From: Tunturibacter psychrotolerans
GTDB lineage: Bacteria > Acidobacteriota > Terriglobia > Terriglobales > Acidobacteriaceae
NCBI RefSeq assembly: GCF_040359615.1
Contig: NZ_CP132942.1
Span: 2,480,001 to 2,544,000, forward strand
Direction of reading: 5' to 3'
Length of the DNA: 64,000 nucleotides
In this document: positions 16,513-25,585 of the stretch, in pieces
Layout: each line of letters starts with the position of its first letter
Numbering within the stretch: the first letter of the stretch is position 1
Made by a program: the position numbers and the translations under genes
The notes under the pieces: model-generated
Seen by the model: the letters and a program-made list of their open reading frames with translations, nothing else
What the model was told of the DNA's origin: nothing
The model's database searches: none

Positions 16513-17768
16513 GTTTTCGTGGGTTGGCTAATGATGCGTATTACATCCTTGAAGGGGACGGTTCAGACTACGCTAACTACAGCGGCACAGGAAATACGCT
16601 TAATGCCAATCATCCAGTTACGCGGCGAATGATTGTCGATAGTCTGCGTTACTGGGTGAAGGAGATGCATATCGATGGTTTTCGTTTCGACCTTGCATCG
16701 ATTCTGGCGCGGGACTCCGCTGGCCGGGTATTGCCCAATCCACCGGTGCTGTGGGACATCGAGTCGGACCCGGCACTTGCGGGGACCAAGATGATCGCTG
16801 AAGCCTGGGACGCGGCGGGGCTTTATCAGGTGGGCAGTTTCGTTGGTGACAGCTGGCGAGAATGGAACGGCAAGTTCCGCGACGATGTGCGGGCATTCGT
16901 CCGCGGGGACGAGCGTACTGTCAAAGCCCTTGCAGACGGCCTGCTTGGAAGCCCCGACCTTTACAGCCATAAACGTCGCGAGGCCGAACAGAGCGTCCAT
17001 TTCGCCACTTGCCACGATGGCTTCACACTGAACGATCTTGTCTCCTATAACGGGAAACACAACGAAGCGAATGGCGAAGACAACCGAGACGGCGGGAACG
17101 ACAATCGCAGTTGGAATTGTGGTGTTGAAGGTCCAACCGATGACCGCGCGATCGAGAGCCTTCGCAACAGGCAGGTGAAATTTTTTTTCACTCTGACTCT
17201 AATGGCTATTGGGCTGCCGATGATTTTGATGGGCGATGAAGTTCGCCGCTCGCAACAAGGCAACAACAACTCCTACTGCCACGACAATGAAACCAATTGG
17301 CTGGATTGGACGCTGTCGGAAAAACACGCGGATGTCCACCGTTTCGTGAGTCTTCTGAACGCGAGGCGTGCAACGCGCAATCTTGACCCAAATGGTACTT
17401 TGACTCTTGCCGAACTGCTGCAAAGCGCACAACGGGAGTGGCATGGTACGCGGCTTCACCAGCCAGACTGGAGTGATTGCTCGCACAGTCTGGCATTGTC
17501 TGCGGAACTAACATATCAGGGACTCATCATTCACTGGATTCTGAACGCCTACTGGGAGCCGCTCGATTTTGAGCTGCCTCGCCTGGACGGTGGAGGCGAA
17601 CGCCCGTGGCGACGGTGGATAGATACGACGCTTGATTCCCCGGAAGATATCGTGGACTGGCGGGCAGCGGCAGGAGTTCCTAGTTTTACCTACCGCGCGG
17701 GACCCCGGTCGGTGGTCATGCTGTATGCCGACTTGAAGGAGCCTGGGGTTCTGGGGGAAGGCGTTTGA
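16509..17768 (+). CDS. glgX: Glycogen debranching enzyme GlgX, C-terminal part (frameshifted gene)
   Basis: The frame picks up exactly where the upstream half ends (LSFRGLANDAYYILEGDGS) and carries the catalytic centre. The nucleophile Asp lies in HIDGFRFDLAS, the acid/base Glu in MIAEAWDAAGLYQVG and the transition-state Asp in CHDGFTLNDLVSYN. The halves joined give about 700 residues, the normal GlgX length, with all catalytic acids present. The TTG at 16509 is unlikely to be a genuine start, because the fragment alone lacks the first barrel strands and the substrate-binding sandwich. No maltooligosyl-trehalose genes, the common GlgX neighbours, lie nearby. Confidence 0.85.
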   Translation: MSFRGLANDAYYILEGDGSDYANYSGTGNTLNANHPVTRRMIVDSLRYWVKEMHIDGFRFDLASILARDSAGRVLPNPPVLWDIESDPALAGTKMIAEAWDAAGLYQVGSFVGDSWREWNGKFRDDVRAFVRGDERTVKALADGLLGSPDLYSHKRREAEQSVHFATCHDGFTLNDLVSYNGKHNEANGEDNRDGGNDNRSWNCGVEGPTDDRAIESLRNRQVKFFFTLTLMAIGLPMILMGDEVRRSQQGNNNSYCHDNETNWLDWTLSEKHADVHRFVSLLNARRATRNLDPNGTLTLAELLQSAQREWHGTRLHQPDWSDCSHSLALSAELTYQGLIIHWILNAYWEPLDFELPRLDGGGERPWRRWIDTTLDSPEDIVDWRAAAGVPSFTYRAGPRSVVMLYADLKEPGVLGEGV

Positions 17769-17854
17769 GGTCTGTCAACGCGAGTTAACAGATTCGAAGG
17801 ATGTGTGTTTCATAGTGGTTCCTCGTAGCGTGCTGGAATCGACTTTAAGAGGCC

Positions 17855-17895
17855 CTAAGATTTTCACATCAAGTGCAATCTTTTAAGAATCTTAG
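17855..17895. promoter_or_regulatory. Inverted repeat upstream of the SDR operon
   Basis: CTAAGATT (17855-17862) and AATCTTAG (17888-17895) are exact reverse complements, about 100 bases before the SDR start codon. A further AATCTT at 17877-17882 also pairs with the left arm. It may be a binding site or a hairpin ending transcription from the debranching-enzyme gene. No U-tract follows. Confidence 0.3.
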
Positions 17896-17996
17896 TAGAA
17901 GTTCAAAGAATCAGCTCTTGTGTAACGTTTGACATGATGCGTTAGCGGTTACAGCCGAATTCGTTGAGGCATCGGCAGAAACAAGAGGAGGTAACT

Positions 17997-18719
17997 GTGG
18001 GAAAAAACAAGACAGTCATCGTAACAGGTGCATCGCAAGGTATCGGAGCAGCGGTTGTACAGGCTTTTCTGGACCGCGATTACAACGTAGTTGCAACTTC
18101 GCGTAGCGTCTCCAAGGGCAGCACTAAGCCGTCACCGAACCTCGCACTCGTCGATGGAGACGTCGGCCAGGGCGCGACGGCAGAGAACGTTGCAAAGACT
18201 GCGATAGACAAATTCGGCTCGATCGACCATGTTGTCAACAATGCAGGGATCTTCTCAGCAAAGCCTTTCACGGATTTCACCATCGAGGATTTTCGCGGTC
18301 TCGTTTCCACTAACCTGGAAGGGTTCATCTTCATCACTCAAGCCGCAGTCAGGCAGATGCTGTCGCAGGGCACCGGTGGCAGCGTGACAAGCATCACGTC
18401 TTCGTTGGTTAAGAACCCCATTTCGGGCGTTTCGGCCTCGATCCCGATGATTACGAAGGGCGGACTTGAGGCGATTACTCTAAGTCTCGCGAGCGAGTAC
18501 GCGAAGAACAATATCCGCTTCAACGCTGTCGCACCTGGTGTCGTCGACACCCCACTTCATAATAAGAGTCCGAAGGATTTTATGAAGTCTCTTTCCCCTA
18601 TGGGAACAGTGTCTGACTCGAGGGACATTGCAGAAGCTGTTGTATATCTCGCGGAAGCTCGTCACGTCACTGGGGAGGTGCTGCACGTGGACGGCGGTGC
18701 GCACGCAGGCAAATGGTAA
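17997..18719 (+). CDS. SDR-family oxidoreductase with atypical active site
   Basis: 240 residues. The start is the GTG at 17997, directly behind the strong AGAGGAGG site. The Rossmann cofactor motif TGASQGIG lies near the N-terminus, NNAG follows the fourth strand and SITSS carries the usual serine. In the catalytic YxxxK motif the Lys is present but the Tyr position is Pro (PMITK in SASIPMITKGGLEAITLS). Most classical SDRs need that Tyr, so the enzyme may use a different chemistry or have another role. It overlaps the next gene (Rid) by 7 bases and leads an SDR-Rid-nitronate monooxygenase operon. Cytoplasmic and probably NAD(P)-binding; the substrate cannot be inferred. Confidence 0.85.
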   Translation: MGKNKTVIVTGASQGIGAAVVQAFLDRDYNVVATSRSVSKGSTKPSPNLALVDGDVGQGATAENVAKTAIDKFGSIDHVVNNAGIFSAKPFTDFTIEDFRGLVSTNLEGFIFITQAAVRQMLSQGTGGSVTSITSSLVKNPISGVSASIPMITKGGLEAITLSLASEYAKNNIRFNAVAPGVVDTPLHNKSPKDFMKSLSPMGTVSDSRDIAEAVVYLAEARHVTGEVLHVDGGAHAGKW

Positions 18720-19201
18720 GCAATAAAGGTTCGCAGCCGGGCAGTGCAGAACGCCGGTTGCAGGACCTTGGTATTCAACTCCCAGCCACGCCGACGCCGT
18801 TAGGCAGTTACGTCGAGACGGTGCAGACCGGCAATCTGCTGTTCTTTAGCGGAATGCTCCCGATCGTCAATCACAAGCCGAAGTTCGTTGGCCGACTTGG
18901 GAAAGAACTCGACGCCGAGGCCGGACGGGAAGCCGTCTATATTGCGGCACTGAATGTGCTTGCCGCGGCCAAGGAGCATTTGGGCTCACTCGACAGGGTG
19001 ACTCACGTCATTCGGCTCGGTGTCTTCATAGCGACCTCAGGAGACTTCTTTGACCAGCCCAGAGTCGCAGACGCTGCGTCGGATCTGTTTCGAGACGTTT
19101 TTGGTATCGAGAAGACATCAGTCCGTCAGGTAATCGGGATCGCCAGCCTCCCCCTCGGTGTGCCAGTAGAGCTCGATGTCATCTTCGAAGTCGCAGAGTA
19201 G
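18713..19201 (+). CDS. Rid/YjgF-family protein lacking the catalytic Arg
   Basis: 162 residues of the YjgF/YER057c/UK114 fold. LGSYVETVQTGNLLFFSGMLP is near the start, NVLAAAKEHLGSLDRVTHVIRLGVF in the middle and VIGIASLPLGVPVELDVIFE at the end. In RidA deaminases the last motif reads VARLP and its Arg binds the carboxylate of the enamine/imine substrate. Here that position is Ser (IASLP), so canonical 2-aminoacrylate deaminase activity is doubtful and one of the Arg-less Rid subgroups is more likely. The start overlaps the SDR end and a flavin-dependent monooxygenase follows, so it probably works on a reactive intermediate made by these partners. Confidence 0.85.
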   Translation: MVSNKGSQPGSAERRLQDLGIQLPATPTPLGSYVETVQTGNLLFFSGMLPIVNHKPKFVGRLGKELDAEAGREAVYIAALNVLAAAKEHLGSLDRVTHVIRLGVFIATSGDFFDQPRVADAASDLFRDVFGIEKTSVRQVIGIASLPLGVPVELDVIFEVAE

Positions 19202-19258
19202 CAAATTTTAGGCAGAGGCCAACGGGTCTATGCCTAAAGGTCGCTTTCAGAGGCAGTT

Positions 19259-20389
19259 ATGAAACAGCAGTCCACTAACTCGTCACCGCAATGGAACATG
19301 ACTCGTATTTCTTCAACCTTGGGTATCGAATACCCAATCATTCAGGGACCTCTTGGTGGTTTGTCGACGCAGCGATTGACAGCAACGGTCTCAAACTTTG
19401 GCGGCCTGGGGTCCTTCGGGGCGCATGGCCTGAACCCTTCAGCAATTAGAGATGTGATCGCTGAAATTCGTATGCTCACCTCCAAACCGTTCGCGATCAA
19501 CTTGTGGGTCTCGATGGAAGATGAGGGTGCACGCACTTCCGGCAACGAGGCATTTGCGCGAAGCCTGGCATCTCTCGCTGGGCACATCCAAGCTTTGGGA
19601 GGGACGCTCCCGACTTTCACACGTTATGTCCCAATCAAGTTTGAGGACCAGGTGCGGGTCTTGCTCGATGCAAAGGTTCCCGTCTTTAGCTTCATCTACG
19701 GAGTCCCCCCGAAGGAGATTCTCGACGAGTGTCGTGCGCAGGGAATCGTTACGATTGGAACTGCGACGACACCGGACGAAGCCGTGGTTCTTGAGCAGGC
19801 AGGAGTCGATGTCGTCGCCGCTTCAGGTTTTGAATCGGGCGGTCACCGTGGCTCCTTCCTGCGCCCCTCCGAAGAATCACTCACCGGAACGTTCTCGCTC
19901 GTACCTCAGGTTGTAGACTCAGTTTCAGTTCCGGTTGTTGCCGCCGGAGGTATCGCCGATGCTCGCGGAGTTGTCGCAGCATTTGCTCTTGGCGCTGAGG
20001 GCGTACAGATAGGGACAGCTTTTTTGGCGTGCGAAGAGTCCGGTGCGAGTCCGCTTCATCGCAACGCGCTCCTCAGGGGAAACGCTCGCAGAACAGGATT
20101 GACCAGGGGGTTCACTGGAAGGCTGGCCAGGGGAATACATAACCAGTTGCTTGAAGAGCTCAATCGTCCAGGAATTGAGATTCTCCCCTATCCCTTGCAG
20201 CGGATTCTGATGAAGAACCTGACCGTCGTCGCCGAAAAAGCTGTGAAGCCGGAGTTCCTTCAGCTTTGGGCCGGGCAGAGTGCCAACCTTTCTCGGCAGA
20301 GCGACGCAAAGACGTTGCTACAGACATTGATATCGGGGGTTTTTGCCGTTACGGAATCGGTGCATAACAACTTCAAGCGGAACAGGTGA
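19259..20389 (+). CDS. Nitronate monooxygenase / 2-nitropropane dioxygenase family flavoprotein
   Basis: 376 residues. The start ATG follows AGAGGC. The TIM-barrel FMN enzyme signature is clear: GIEYPIIQGPLGGLST at the first strand, GIVTIGTATTPDEA, the ESGGHRGSF loop whose His is the general base of class I nitronate monooxygenases, VPVVAAGGIADARGV and ALGAEGVQIGTAFLACEES for phosphate binding. The family oxidises alkyl nitronates such as propionate 3-nitronate; some members are other flavin oxidoreductases. It is the last gene of the SDR-Rid operon, 57 bases after the Rid gene, suggesting joint detoxification or use of a nitro or imine compound. Confidence 0.85.
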   Translation: MKQQSTNSSPQWNMTRISSTLGIEYPIIQGPLGGLSTQRLTATVSNFGGLGSFGAHGLNPSAIRDVIAEIRMLTSKPFAINLWVSMEDEGARTSGNEAFARSLASLAGHIQALGGTLPTFTRYVPIKFEDQVRVLLDAKVPVFSFIYGVPPKEILDECRAQGIVTIGTATTPDEAVVLEQAGVDVVAASGFESGGHRGSFLRPSEESLTGTFSLVPQVVDSVSVPVVAAGGIADARGVVAAFALGAEGVQIGTAFLACEESGASPLHRNALLRGNARRTGLTRGFTGRLARGIHNQLLEELNRPGIEILPYPLQRILMKNLTVVAEKAVKPEFLQLWAGQSANLSRQSDAKTLLQTLISGVFAVTESVHNNFKRNR

Positions 20390-20560
20390 TTGCCTTGTGG
20401 CTGAAGGAACTCATTCGAACAAATATTGGCATATTCAGCGCTGGGCGTCGCTGCATAACCCAAGTGGCAGGCATGGTTACAGATGACGCAACTAAAACTC
20501 CTGGTGCTCCGCGGTAAACGCGATCTCTTGCTCAATCGAGGCTGATTCCCATCTCTTCCC

Positions 20561-20610
20561 ATAGAGCGTCGAGTGGTGTACTCTTTGTACCCATAGACAC
20601 TCGAGTGGAG
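20561..20610. promoter_or_regulatory. Direct and inverted repeats in the padR promoter
   Basis: Two nearly identical 18-base stretches start at 20561 (ATAGAGCGTCGAGTGGTG) and 20593 (ATAGACACTCGAGTGGAG), three helical turns apart. TCGAGTG at 20569-20575 also pairs with CACTCGA at 20598-20604. The second copy ends 10 bases ahead of the PadR start at 20620. This is the expected place for PadR autoregulation, but no binding data exist here. Confidence 0.4.
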
Positions 20611-20619
20611 AGATTGCCG

Positions 20620-20958
20620 ATGGATCGAATGAAGAAATCAGATGGTGAGATGCTTCAGGGAACGTTGGACATGATGATCCTCAGGGCGCTCGTGATGGGG
20701 CCAGCCCATGGCCACACCATCGCGCATGTTATCGAACACACGTCAGAGGACGTGCTTCAGGTAGAACAGGGATCACTGTACCCTGCACTTCACCGCTTGG
20801 AAGATCGCGGGTGGCTCGAGTCTTATTGGGGCGCAAGCGAAAACAACCGTAAAGCAAAGTTCTATCGGCTTACTTCAGCGGGAAAGAAGCAGCTGGTGTT
20901 GGAAACGAATCGCTGGCGACAGATGGCACGTGCAATCGGGCTCGTGATGGGGGAATAG
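20620..20958 (+). CDS. PadR-family transcriptional regulator
   Basis: 112 residues from the ATG at 20620, preceded by GGAGA; an in-frame GTG at 20605 is less likely. The PadR winged helix is typical: EMLQGTLDMMILRALVMGPAH-like start, IEHTSEDVLQVEQGSLYPAL, LHRLEDRGWLESYWG and FYRLTSAGKKQL. There is only a short C-terminal segment, so this is the PadR-s2 (short) type. It precedes a very large FtsX-type permease by 22 bases. PadR plus such a permease is a pair repeated many times in acidobacterial genomes. It is probably a repressor of itself and of the permease. Confidence 0.9.
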   Translation: MDRMKKSDGEMLQGTLDMMILRALVMGPAHGHTIAHVIEHTSEDVLQVEQGSLYPALHRLEDRGWLESYWGASENNRKAKFYRLTSAGKKQLVLETNRWRQMARAIGLVMGE

Positions 20959-20980
20959 TGGTCACACGAAGGGAGGTCGC

Positions 20981-23620
20981 ATGAGCTTACGTAGATTTTT
21001 CAGAAGACGACGTAACGACGCAGAGGTAAGTATCGAGATGGAGAGCTATCTTTCCTTGGAGTCCGATGAAAACCTCGTTCGTGGGATGAGCAAAGAAGAA
21101 GCACGACGGCAGGCCTACCTGAAGTTCGGCTCGCCGGAGCGTATACGCGAGGAAGTTTGGAAGAGGAACAGCATCGCACCGCTTGAAAATGCACTTCGCG
21201 ATATTCGATATGCATGGCGAACGCTACGTCGCAGCCCAGGATACGCATTTATGGCGATTCTGACGCTCGGGCTGGGTATCGGCGCGAATGCCGCCATCTT
21301 CACTGTCATCAATGGAATACTACTGCGCCCGCTGCCGTATGCGAATCCGACGCAGATCGTACATCTGGAACAAACCGCGTCGCGCGTTGGAGCAGATCCG
21401 ATTGGATTCTCCGTGCAGGAGATCGCGGACTATCGCCAGCTGAACCATGTATTCACCGATCTGGCCGAATATCATTCAATGACTTTTACGTTGCTCGGAT
21501 CAAAGGTTCCGGAGCGTGTCAGTACCGGGGTGGTTTCTGCGAACTTCTTTGATGTTCTGGGCGTGAAGCCCGTCCTGGGGCGGCTAATCACACCGGCAGA
21601 CGAGACTCAGAAGGCTGAGCCGGTTTTAGTGCTCAGCTATGCATATTGGGTAAAGAATTTTGGCCGGGATCCGAAGATACTGGGCCGAACGTTCGTGATG
21701 AACGATCGCGTCCACACGGTAGTGGGGGTGCTGCCTCCGCTTCCGGAGTATCCAGACGCAAATGATGTATATATGCCAACAACGTCATGTCCCTTTCGCT
21801 CCAACCCGAAGATGATCGCTGACAGGGATATGCGGATGTTCACGGTCTTTGCCCGGATGAAAGCGGACGTGACAGAAGCGCAAGCACGGAGGGATTTGGC
21901 CACGATCACAAATCGGCTCGCGCTTATCTATCCGAAATCGTATCCAGCCGCTGCCGGAGTTTCAGCGCAGATCGCGGGGTTGGAGCACGAACTGACCCAC
22001 GCGGCGAGGCCTACTTTTCTGACACTGCTTGGTGCTGCTGGCCTGGTGTTGTTGCTGGCGTGTGCGAACTTGGCGAATCTCGCCATTTCGCGGCAAATGC
22101 GCCGATCTCAGGAGATGGCGATCCGCATGGCTACAGGCGCGAGCGCCTGGGACATCTTTCGTCAACTTTTGACCGAGAGCATGGTTGTCGCTCTTGCGGG
22201 CGGTGTACTAGGACTTGGCATTGCGGCGGTTGGATCGAAGCTGCTGATTGATTACGCCGCACGAATGACACCGCTATCGGGAGAAATACACCTTGATGGT
22301 CGAGTGCTGTTCTTTGTGGCCGCTCTTTCCATCGTTGCTGGAGTGCTGTTTGGAGCGCTTCCGGGGTTTGTGGCGAGCCGTAACCGTTTGAGTGTCCTGA
22401 CTGGCTCCGGGGAAAGATCAGTCGGAAGTGGCCAAGTGACGCAGGCCCGCATGGTGCTTGTTGCAGTGCAGGTAGCTCTCTCATTCGTTTTATTGGTGTG
22501 TGCAGGGTTGATGCTCCAGAGTTTGCATAAACTGCTGTCTGTTGATCCGGGATTTAAGACTGCGAATGTGCTCTCCATGCGGATCAGTTTGGATTGGACC
22601 AAATATGCGAAACGCGCAGAGCTCAATCAATTTTTCCATCAGGTGTTGGGTCGCGTATCGGGGCTGCCTGGAGTCGAGAGTGCTGCAGTCAGTGTGATGG
22701 TTCCTCTAAACGGTAACGTGGGGACCATGACCGGCGGAATACTCTTAGAGGGACGGCCCGTGGACCCCGGCGAAATGATGCCGCAAGTGGACTTTGAACT
22801 CGCTAGTCCCGACTATTTTCACGTGCTCGGTGTGCCCATCCTCGCAGGGCGCGCCTTTACGGACGGGGATAATCAAAACTCTCCGGCAGTGGGCATCGTG
22901 AACGCACGTATGGCGAAACGTTTCTGGCCCACGCAAGATCCAATTGGCCGTCATGTGTCCATAGACAATGGCAAGACATGGATCACTATTGTCGGCGTGG
23001 CAAGCAGCGTCCATCAATATGGGCTTGACAAAGATTTGAGGGAAGGAATTTATCTACCGCAGGATCAATCTCCTTCTCTCACAGACGCCCATCTGTTGGT
23101 ACGCACACGTGTCGAACCGATGCGCGCTGCAAACCAAATTGCCGATGTCATTCACCAGATCGACCCACACCAACCCGTAACAGAGATGCGGTCGTTGGAT
23201 CAGTTGCGAAGCGCGCAGTTGGGAACGCCCCGAGTCACAACGATTCTGCTGGGCCTATTCGCGGCCTTGGCATTGTTCATCACCGTCGTGGGGGTAAGTG
23301 GAACACTTGCACTCGCGGTCGCTCATAGAACGAAAGAGATAGGAATACGAATCGCCCTTGGCGCTCCGAAGGAGGAGATCCTGCACAGTGTGCTGATGCG
23401 TGGCATGTCCCCAGTAATTGCAGGAATCGCCGCGGGGGCAGTAGCGGCAATATTTTCAACGAGATTTCTGGCCAACATGTTGTTTACGATTAAGCCGGAC
23501 GATCCGCTGACGCTCGGGGGTATCGCGATTCTTCTCGCCGTCGTTGCGCTGATCGGCTGCGCGATCCCGGCTCGCAACGCAATTCGAGTCGACCCGATGA
23601 AAGCGTTGCGCACAGAATAA
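20981..23620 (+). CDS. ADOP-type ABC transporter permease (duplicated FtsX/MacB-like)
   Basis: 879 residues, start at 20981 behind GGGAGG. The N-terminal cytoplasmic part (RRFFRRRRNDAEVSIEMESY, MSKEEARRQAYLKFGSPE) is the conserved leader of acidobacterial duplicated orphan permeases. Two MacB-like halves follow, each with a periplasmic MacB_PCD domain and FtsX helices: LTLGLGIGANAAIFTVING near residue 95, LLGAAGLVLLLACANLANLAI near 350, then a second set ending in TKEIGIRIALGAPK and CAIPARNAIRVDPMKALR. No ATPase gene is adjacent, hence 'orphan'. The function of this family is not established; export or mechanotransmission across the inner membrane is assumed from FtsX/MacB. Confidence 0.9.
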   Translation: MSLRRFFRRRRNDAEVSIEMESYLSLESDENLVRGMSKEEARRQAYLKFGSPERIREEVWKRNSIAPLENALRDIRYAWRTLRRSPGYAFMAILTLGLGIGANAAIFTVINGILLRPLPYANPTQIVHLEQTASRVGADPIGFSVQEIADYRQLNHVFTDLAEYHSMTFTLLGSKVPERVSTGVVSANFFDVLGVKPVLGRLITPADETQKAEPVLVLSYAYWVKNFGRDPKILGRTFVMNDRVHTVVGVLPPLPEYPDANDVYMPTTSCPFRSNPKMIADRDMRMFTVFARMKADVTEAQARRDLATITNRLALIYPKSYPAAAGVSAQIAGLEHELTHAARPTFLTLLGAAGLVLLLACANLANLAISRQMRRSQEMAIRMATGASAWDIFRQLLTESMVVALAGGVLGLGIAAVGSKLLIDYAARMTPLSGEIHLDGRVLFFVAALSIVAGVLFGALPGFVASRNRLSVLTGSGERSVGSGQVTQARMVLVAVQVALSFVLLVCAGLMLQSLHKLLSVDPGFKTANVLSMRISLDWTKYAKRAELNQFFHQVLGRVSGLPGVESAAVSVMVPLNGNVGTMTGGILLEGRPVDPGEMMPQVDFELASPDYFHVLGVPILAGRAFTDGDNQNSPAVGIVNARMAKRFWPTQDPIGRHVSIDNGKTWITIVGVASSVHQYGLDKDLREGIYLPQDQSPSLTDAHLLVRTRVEPMRAANQIADVIHQIDPHQPVTEMRSLDQLRSAQLGTPRVTTILLGLFAALALFITVVGVSGTLALAVAHRTKEIGIRIALGAPKEEILHSVLMRGMSPVIAGIAAGAVAAIFSTRFLANMLFTIKPDDPLTLGGIAILLAVVALIGCAIPARNAIRVDPMKALRTE

Positions 23621-24007
23621 AGGCTGTCGAGGGACACGTCTGTGCGACTGTTTCGCCTCCCGTGACTCACTTGCTCTCTTGCTTAAACTACCGCGCCATC
23701 GACGTGCATACCTCTTGTGCCATAATGCAAGCTTGATCCGTGGGATAAGCCGGTAGCGGCAAATGCAAAGCGGCGCTGACGATAGTGCTTGTTGGTATAG
23801 TTGAGGATTCCGGAACTGTTTGTACGATGGATCATGTGACCCCGAAGAATGATGACAGTTCCACTTCATCGGGCTATTGTTTCTTCGAATGGCCGCGGTA
23901 GATATTCTTCTTCATGAAATAACTCACGCGTTGTCGTAGAGACACGCTGGATCACTGTCGCAGCCCTCACAGATAGCATTTTAAGCCTTGCAGAAAAAGG
24001 ACCTGTG
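23621..24007. other. Intergenic stretch with a possible dioxygenase remnant
   Basis: There is no intact gene. On the reverse strand, about 23866-23683, a frame reads SGTVIILRGHMIHRTNSSG and continues HYRQRRFAFAA, ending at a TAA. This resembles the C-terminal iron-ligand region (HxxR type) of phytanoyl-CoA dioxygenase-like proteins. The rest of such a gene is not found upstream, so at best it is a remnant. The stretch also holds the upstream region of the gene at 24008. Confidence 0.3.
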
Positions 24008-25585
24008 ATGCAGGCAACCAAAAGATCCTTCCACTACCTTTTCGACTCATCTCAGGGATCAACAGATCACTTCATCGCGCGTTGGCTCTTTCTCCGCTCC
24101 CTTGGACTGGTCTATTTTTCCGCATTTTTTTCGCTTGTTTATCAGGTGCGCGGCCTCATCGGAGCGCGAGGAATTCTTCCCGCCGCGGAATACATGCAGG
24201 CCGCACAGGGTCTCGGAGCTTTGCGTTTCTGGTACGTGCCAACTGTCCTATGGTTCTCCAGCAGCAACCACATGATTGTGGCTCTTTGTTGGACTGGTCT
24301 CGCTGCATCCCTGGCCCTTGTGGCCAATCTCTGGCCACGCGCCATGCTCGTGATCTGCTTCTGTTGCTTTTTGTCATTCGTCAGCGTCGCACAGGAGTTT
24401 TCAGGCTACCAATCAGACGGCATGTTGCTTGAGGCCGGAGTCCTGTCAATCTTCCTCGCCCCTTCTGGTATTTTCCCCGGGTGGGGAAGGGAACGGCCAG
24501 TGATGCGAGCGGCGATGTTTCTATTGTTGTGGGAATGGTTTCGCATCTATTTTCAGTCAGGCGTTATCAAGTTGGAGAGCGGAGATCCCACGTGGCGAAA
24601 TCTGACGGCGACGTATGAGTACTATCAGAACGGGCCTCTGCCTACATGGATCGGCTGGTATCTTCAACACCTGCCGCATTGGTTCCATATCGCCACAGCC
24701 GCACTGACGCTTGCGATGGAACTCGCCCTCGTTTGGTTAGCAGTACTTCCACGCCGATGGAAGACTTTTTGCTTCTTCATCGTGACCTTTTGGCAAATTG
24801 GAGTCATCGCGACAGCGAACTATGCCTTTCTGAAATATCTCGTCCTCGCCCTCGCATTCTTTCTTTTGGATGACACATTTTTGTGTAGGCGGAATAGTTT
24901 AAGTCACGACGGTCTGAACGCTCCTGCTTCGAGAATCGATAACGCCGCCCATTCAAATGATGAGAATGAGACTTCTGCAAGAACACGTCCGCTGTCCCTC
25001 TTCCGCACTGCGATCGCTGCAGTCGTACTTGTCTGGATCTTCTACGCGACCTTAGTTCCTCTTGTGCATATGTTCTGGCGCGGTGCTCCGCTTCCTCTGA
25101 AACTCGTAGTTGCACTTGAACCTTTCCGCGTTGCGAACCAATATGGACTATTTGCTGTTATGACCCCACATCGCTACGAGATTGAATTTCAGGGATCCAA
25201 CGACGGTAAGCAATGGGAGGCTTATCCCTTTCGCTATAAGCCGCAGGACTTGTCCGAACGGCCTCGTGTCTACGCACCTTATCAGCCACGTTTCGATTGG
25301 AACCTCTGGTTCGCCTCACTCTGCTTATGGCAACAGAATCTTATTGTTCCACGAACTGAAGAGTTGCTTCTTGAAAACGACCGCGATGCGCTCGAACTTT
25401 TCGCCGGTAATCCATTTTGGAATGCACCGCCTCATTTTGTTCGCGCGGTGTTGTGGCAATACTGGTTCAGCACGCCGGAACAGAAGGATACCGAAGGTGT
25501 ATGGTGGCGGCGTCAGTTCCTTGGCGCCTATGCTCCGACTCTCGCGCGATTACCTGATGGCCATATCCAAGTTATCACTGACTAA
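24008..25585 (+). CDS. Lipase maturation factor-like integral membrane protein
   Basis: 525 residues from the ATG at 24008, behind AAGGA (an in-frame GTG directly precedes it). Sequence marks of the LMF1/DUF1222 family are RSLGLVYFSAFFSLVYQVRG, IGARGILPAAEY, EFSGYQSDGMLLEAGVLSIFL and FRIYFQSGVIKLESGDPTW. After the membrane part a C-terminal soluble domain has FQGSNDGKQWEAYPFRYKPQ and YQPRFDWNLWFASLC. About eight membrane segments are visible in residues 20-360. In animals LMF1 helps lipases fold in the ER; the bacterial role is unknown. The gene stands alone and no lipase gene is adjacent. Confidence 0.85.
   Translation: MQATKRSFHYLFDSSQGSTDHFIARWLFLRSLGLVYFSAFFSLVYQVRGLIGARGILPAAEYMQAAQGLGALRFWYVPTVLWFSSSNHMIVALCWTGLAASLALVANLWPRAMLVICFCCFLSFVSVAQEFSGYQSDGMLLEAGVLSIFLAPSGIFPGWGRERPVMRAAMFLLLWEWFRIYFQSGVIKLESGDPTWRNLTATYEYYQNGPLPTWIGWYLQHLPHWFHIATAALTLAMELALVWLAVLPRRWKTFCFFIVTFWQIGVIATANYAFLKYLVLALAFFLLDDTFLCRRNSLSHDGLNAPASRIDNAAHSNDENETSARTRPLSLFRTAIAAVVLVWIFYATLVPLVHMFWRGAPLPLKLVVALEPFRVANQYGLFAVMTPHRYEIEFQGSNDGKQWEAYPFRYKPQDLSERPRVYAPYQPRFDWNLWFASLCLWQQNLIVPRTEELLLENDRDALELFAGNPFWNAPPHFVRAVLWQYWFSTPEQKDTEGVWWRRQFLGAYAPTLARLPDGHIQVITD

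Noticed and set aside
20981..23620. MacB macrolide exporter
   Set aside because: No ATPase domain or ATPase gene; the duplicated permease with the acidobacterial leader indicates an orphan permease.
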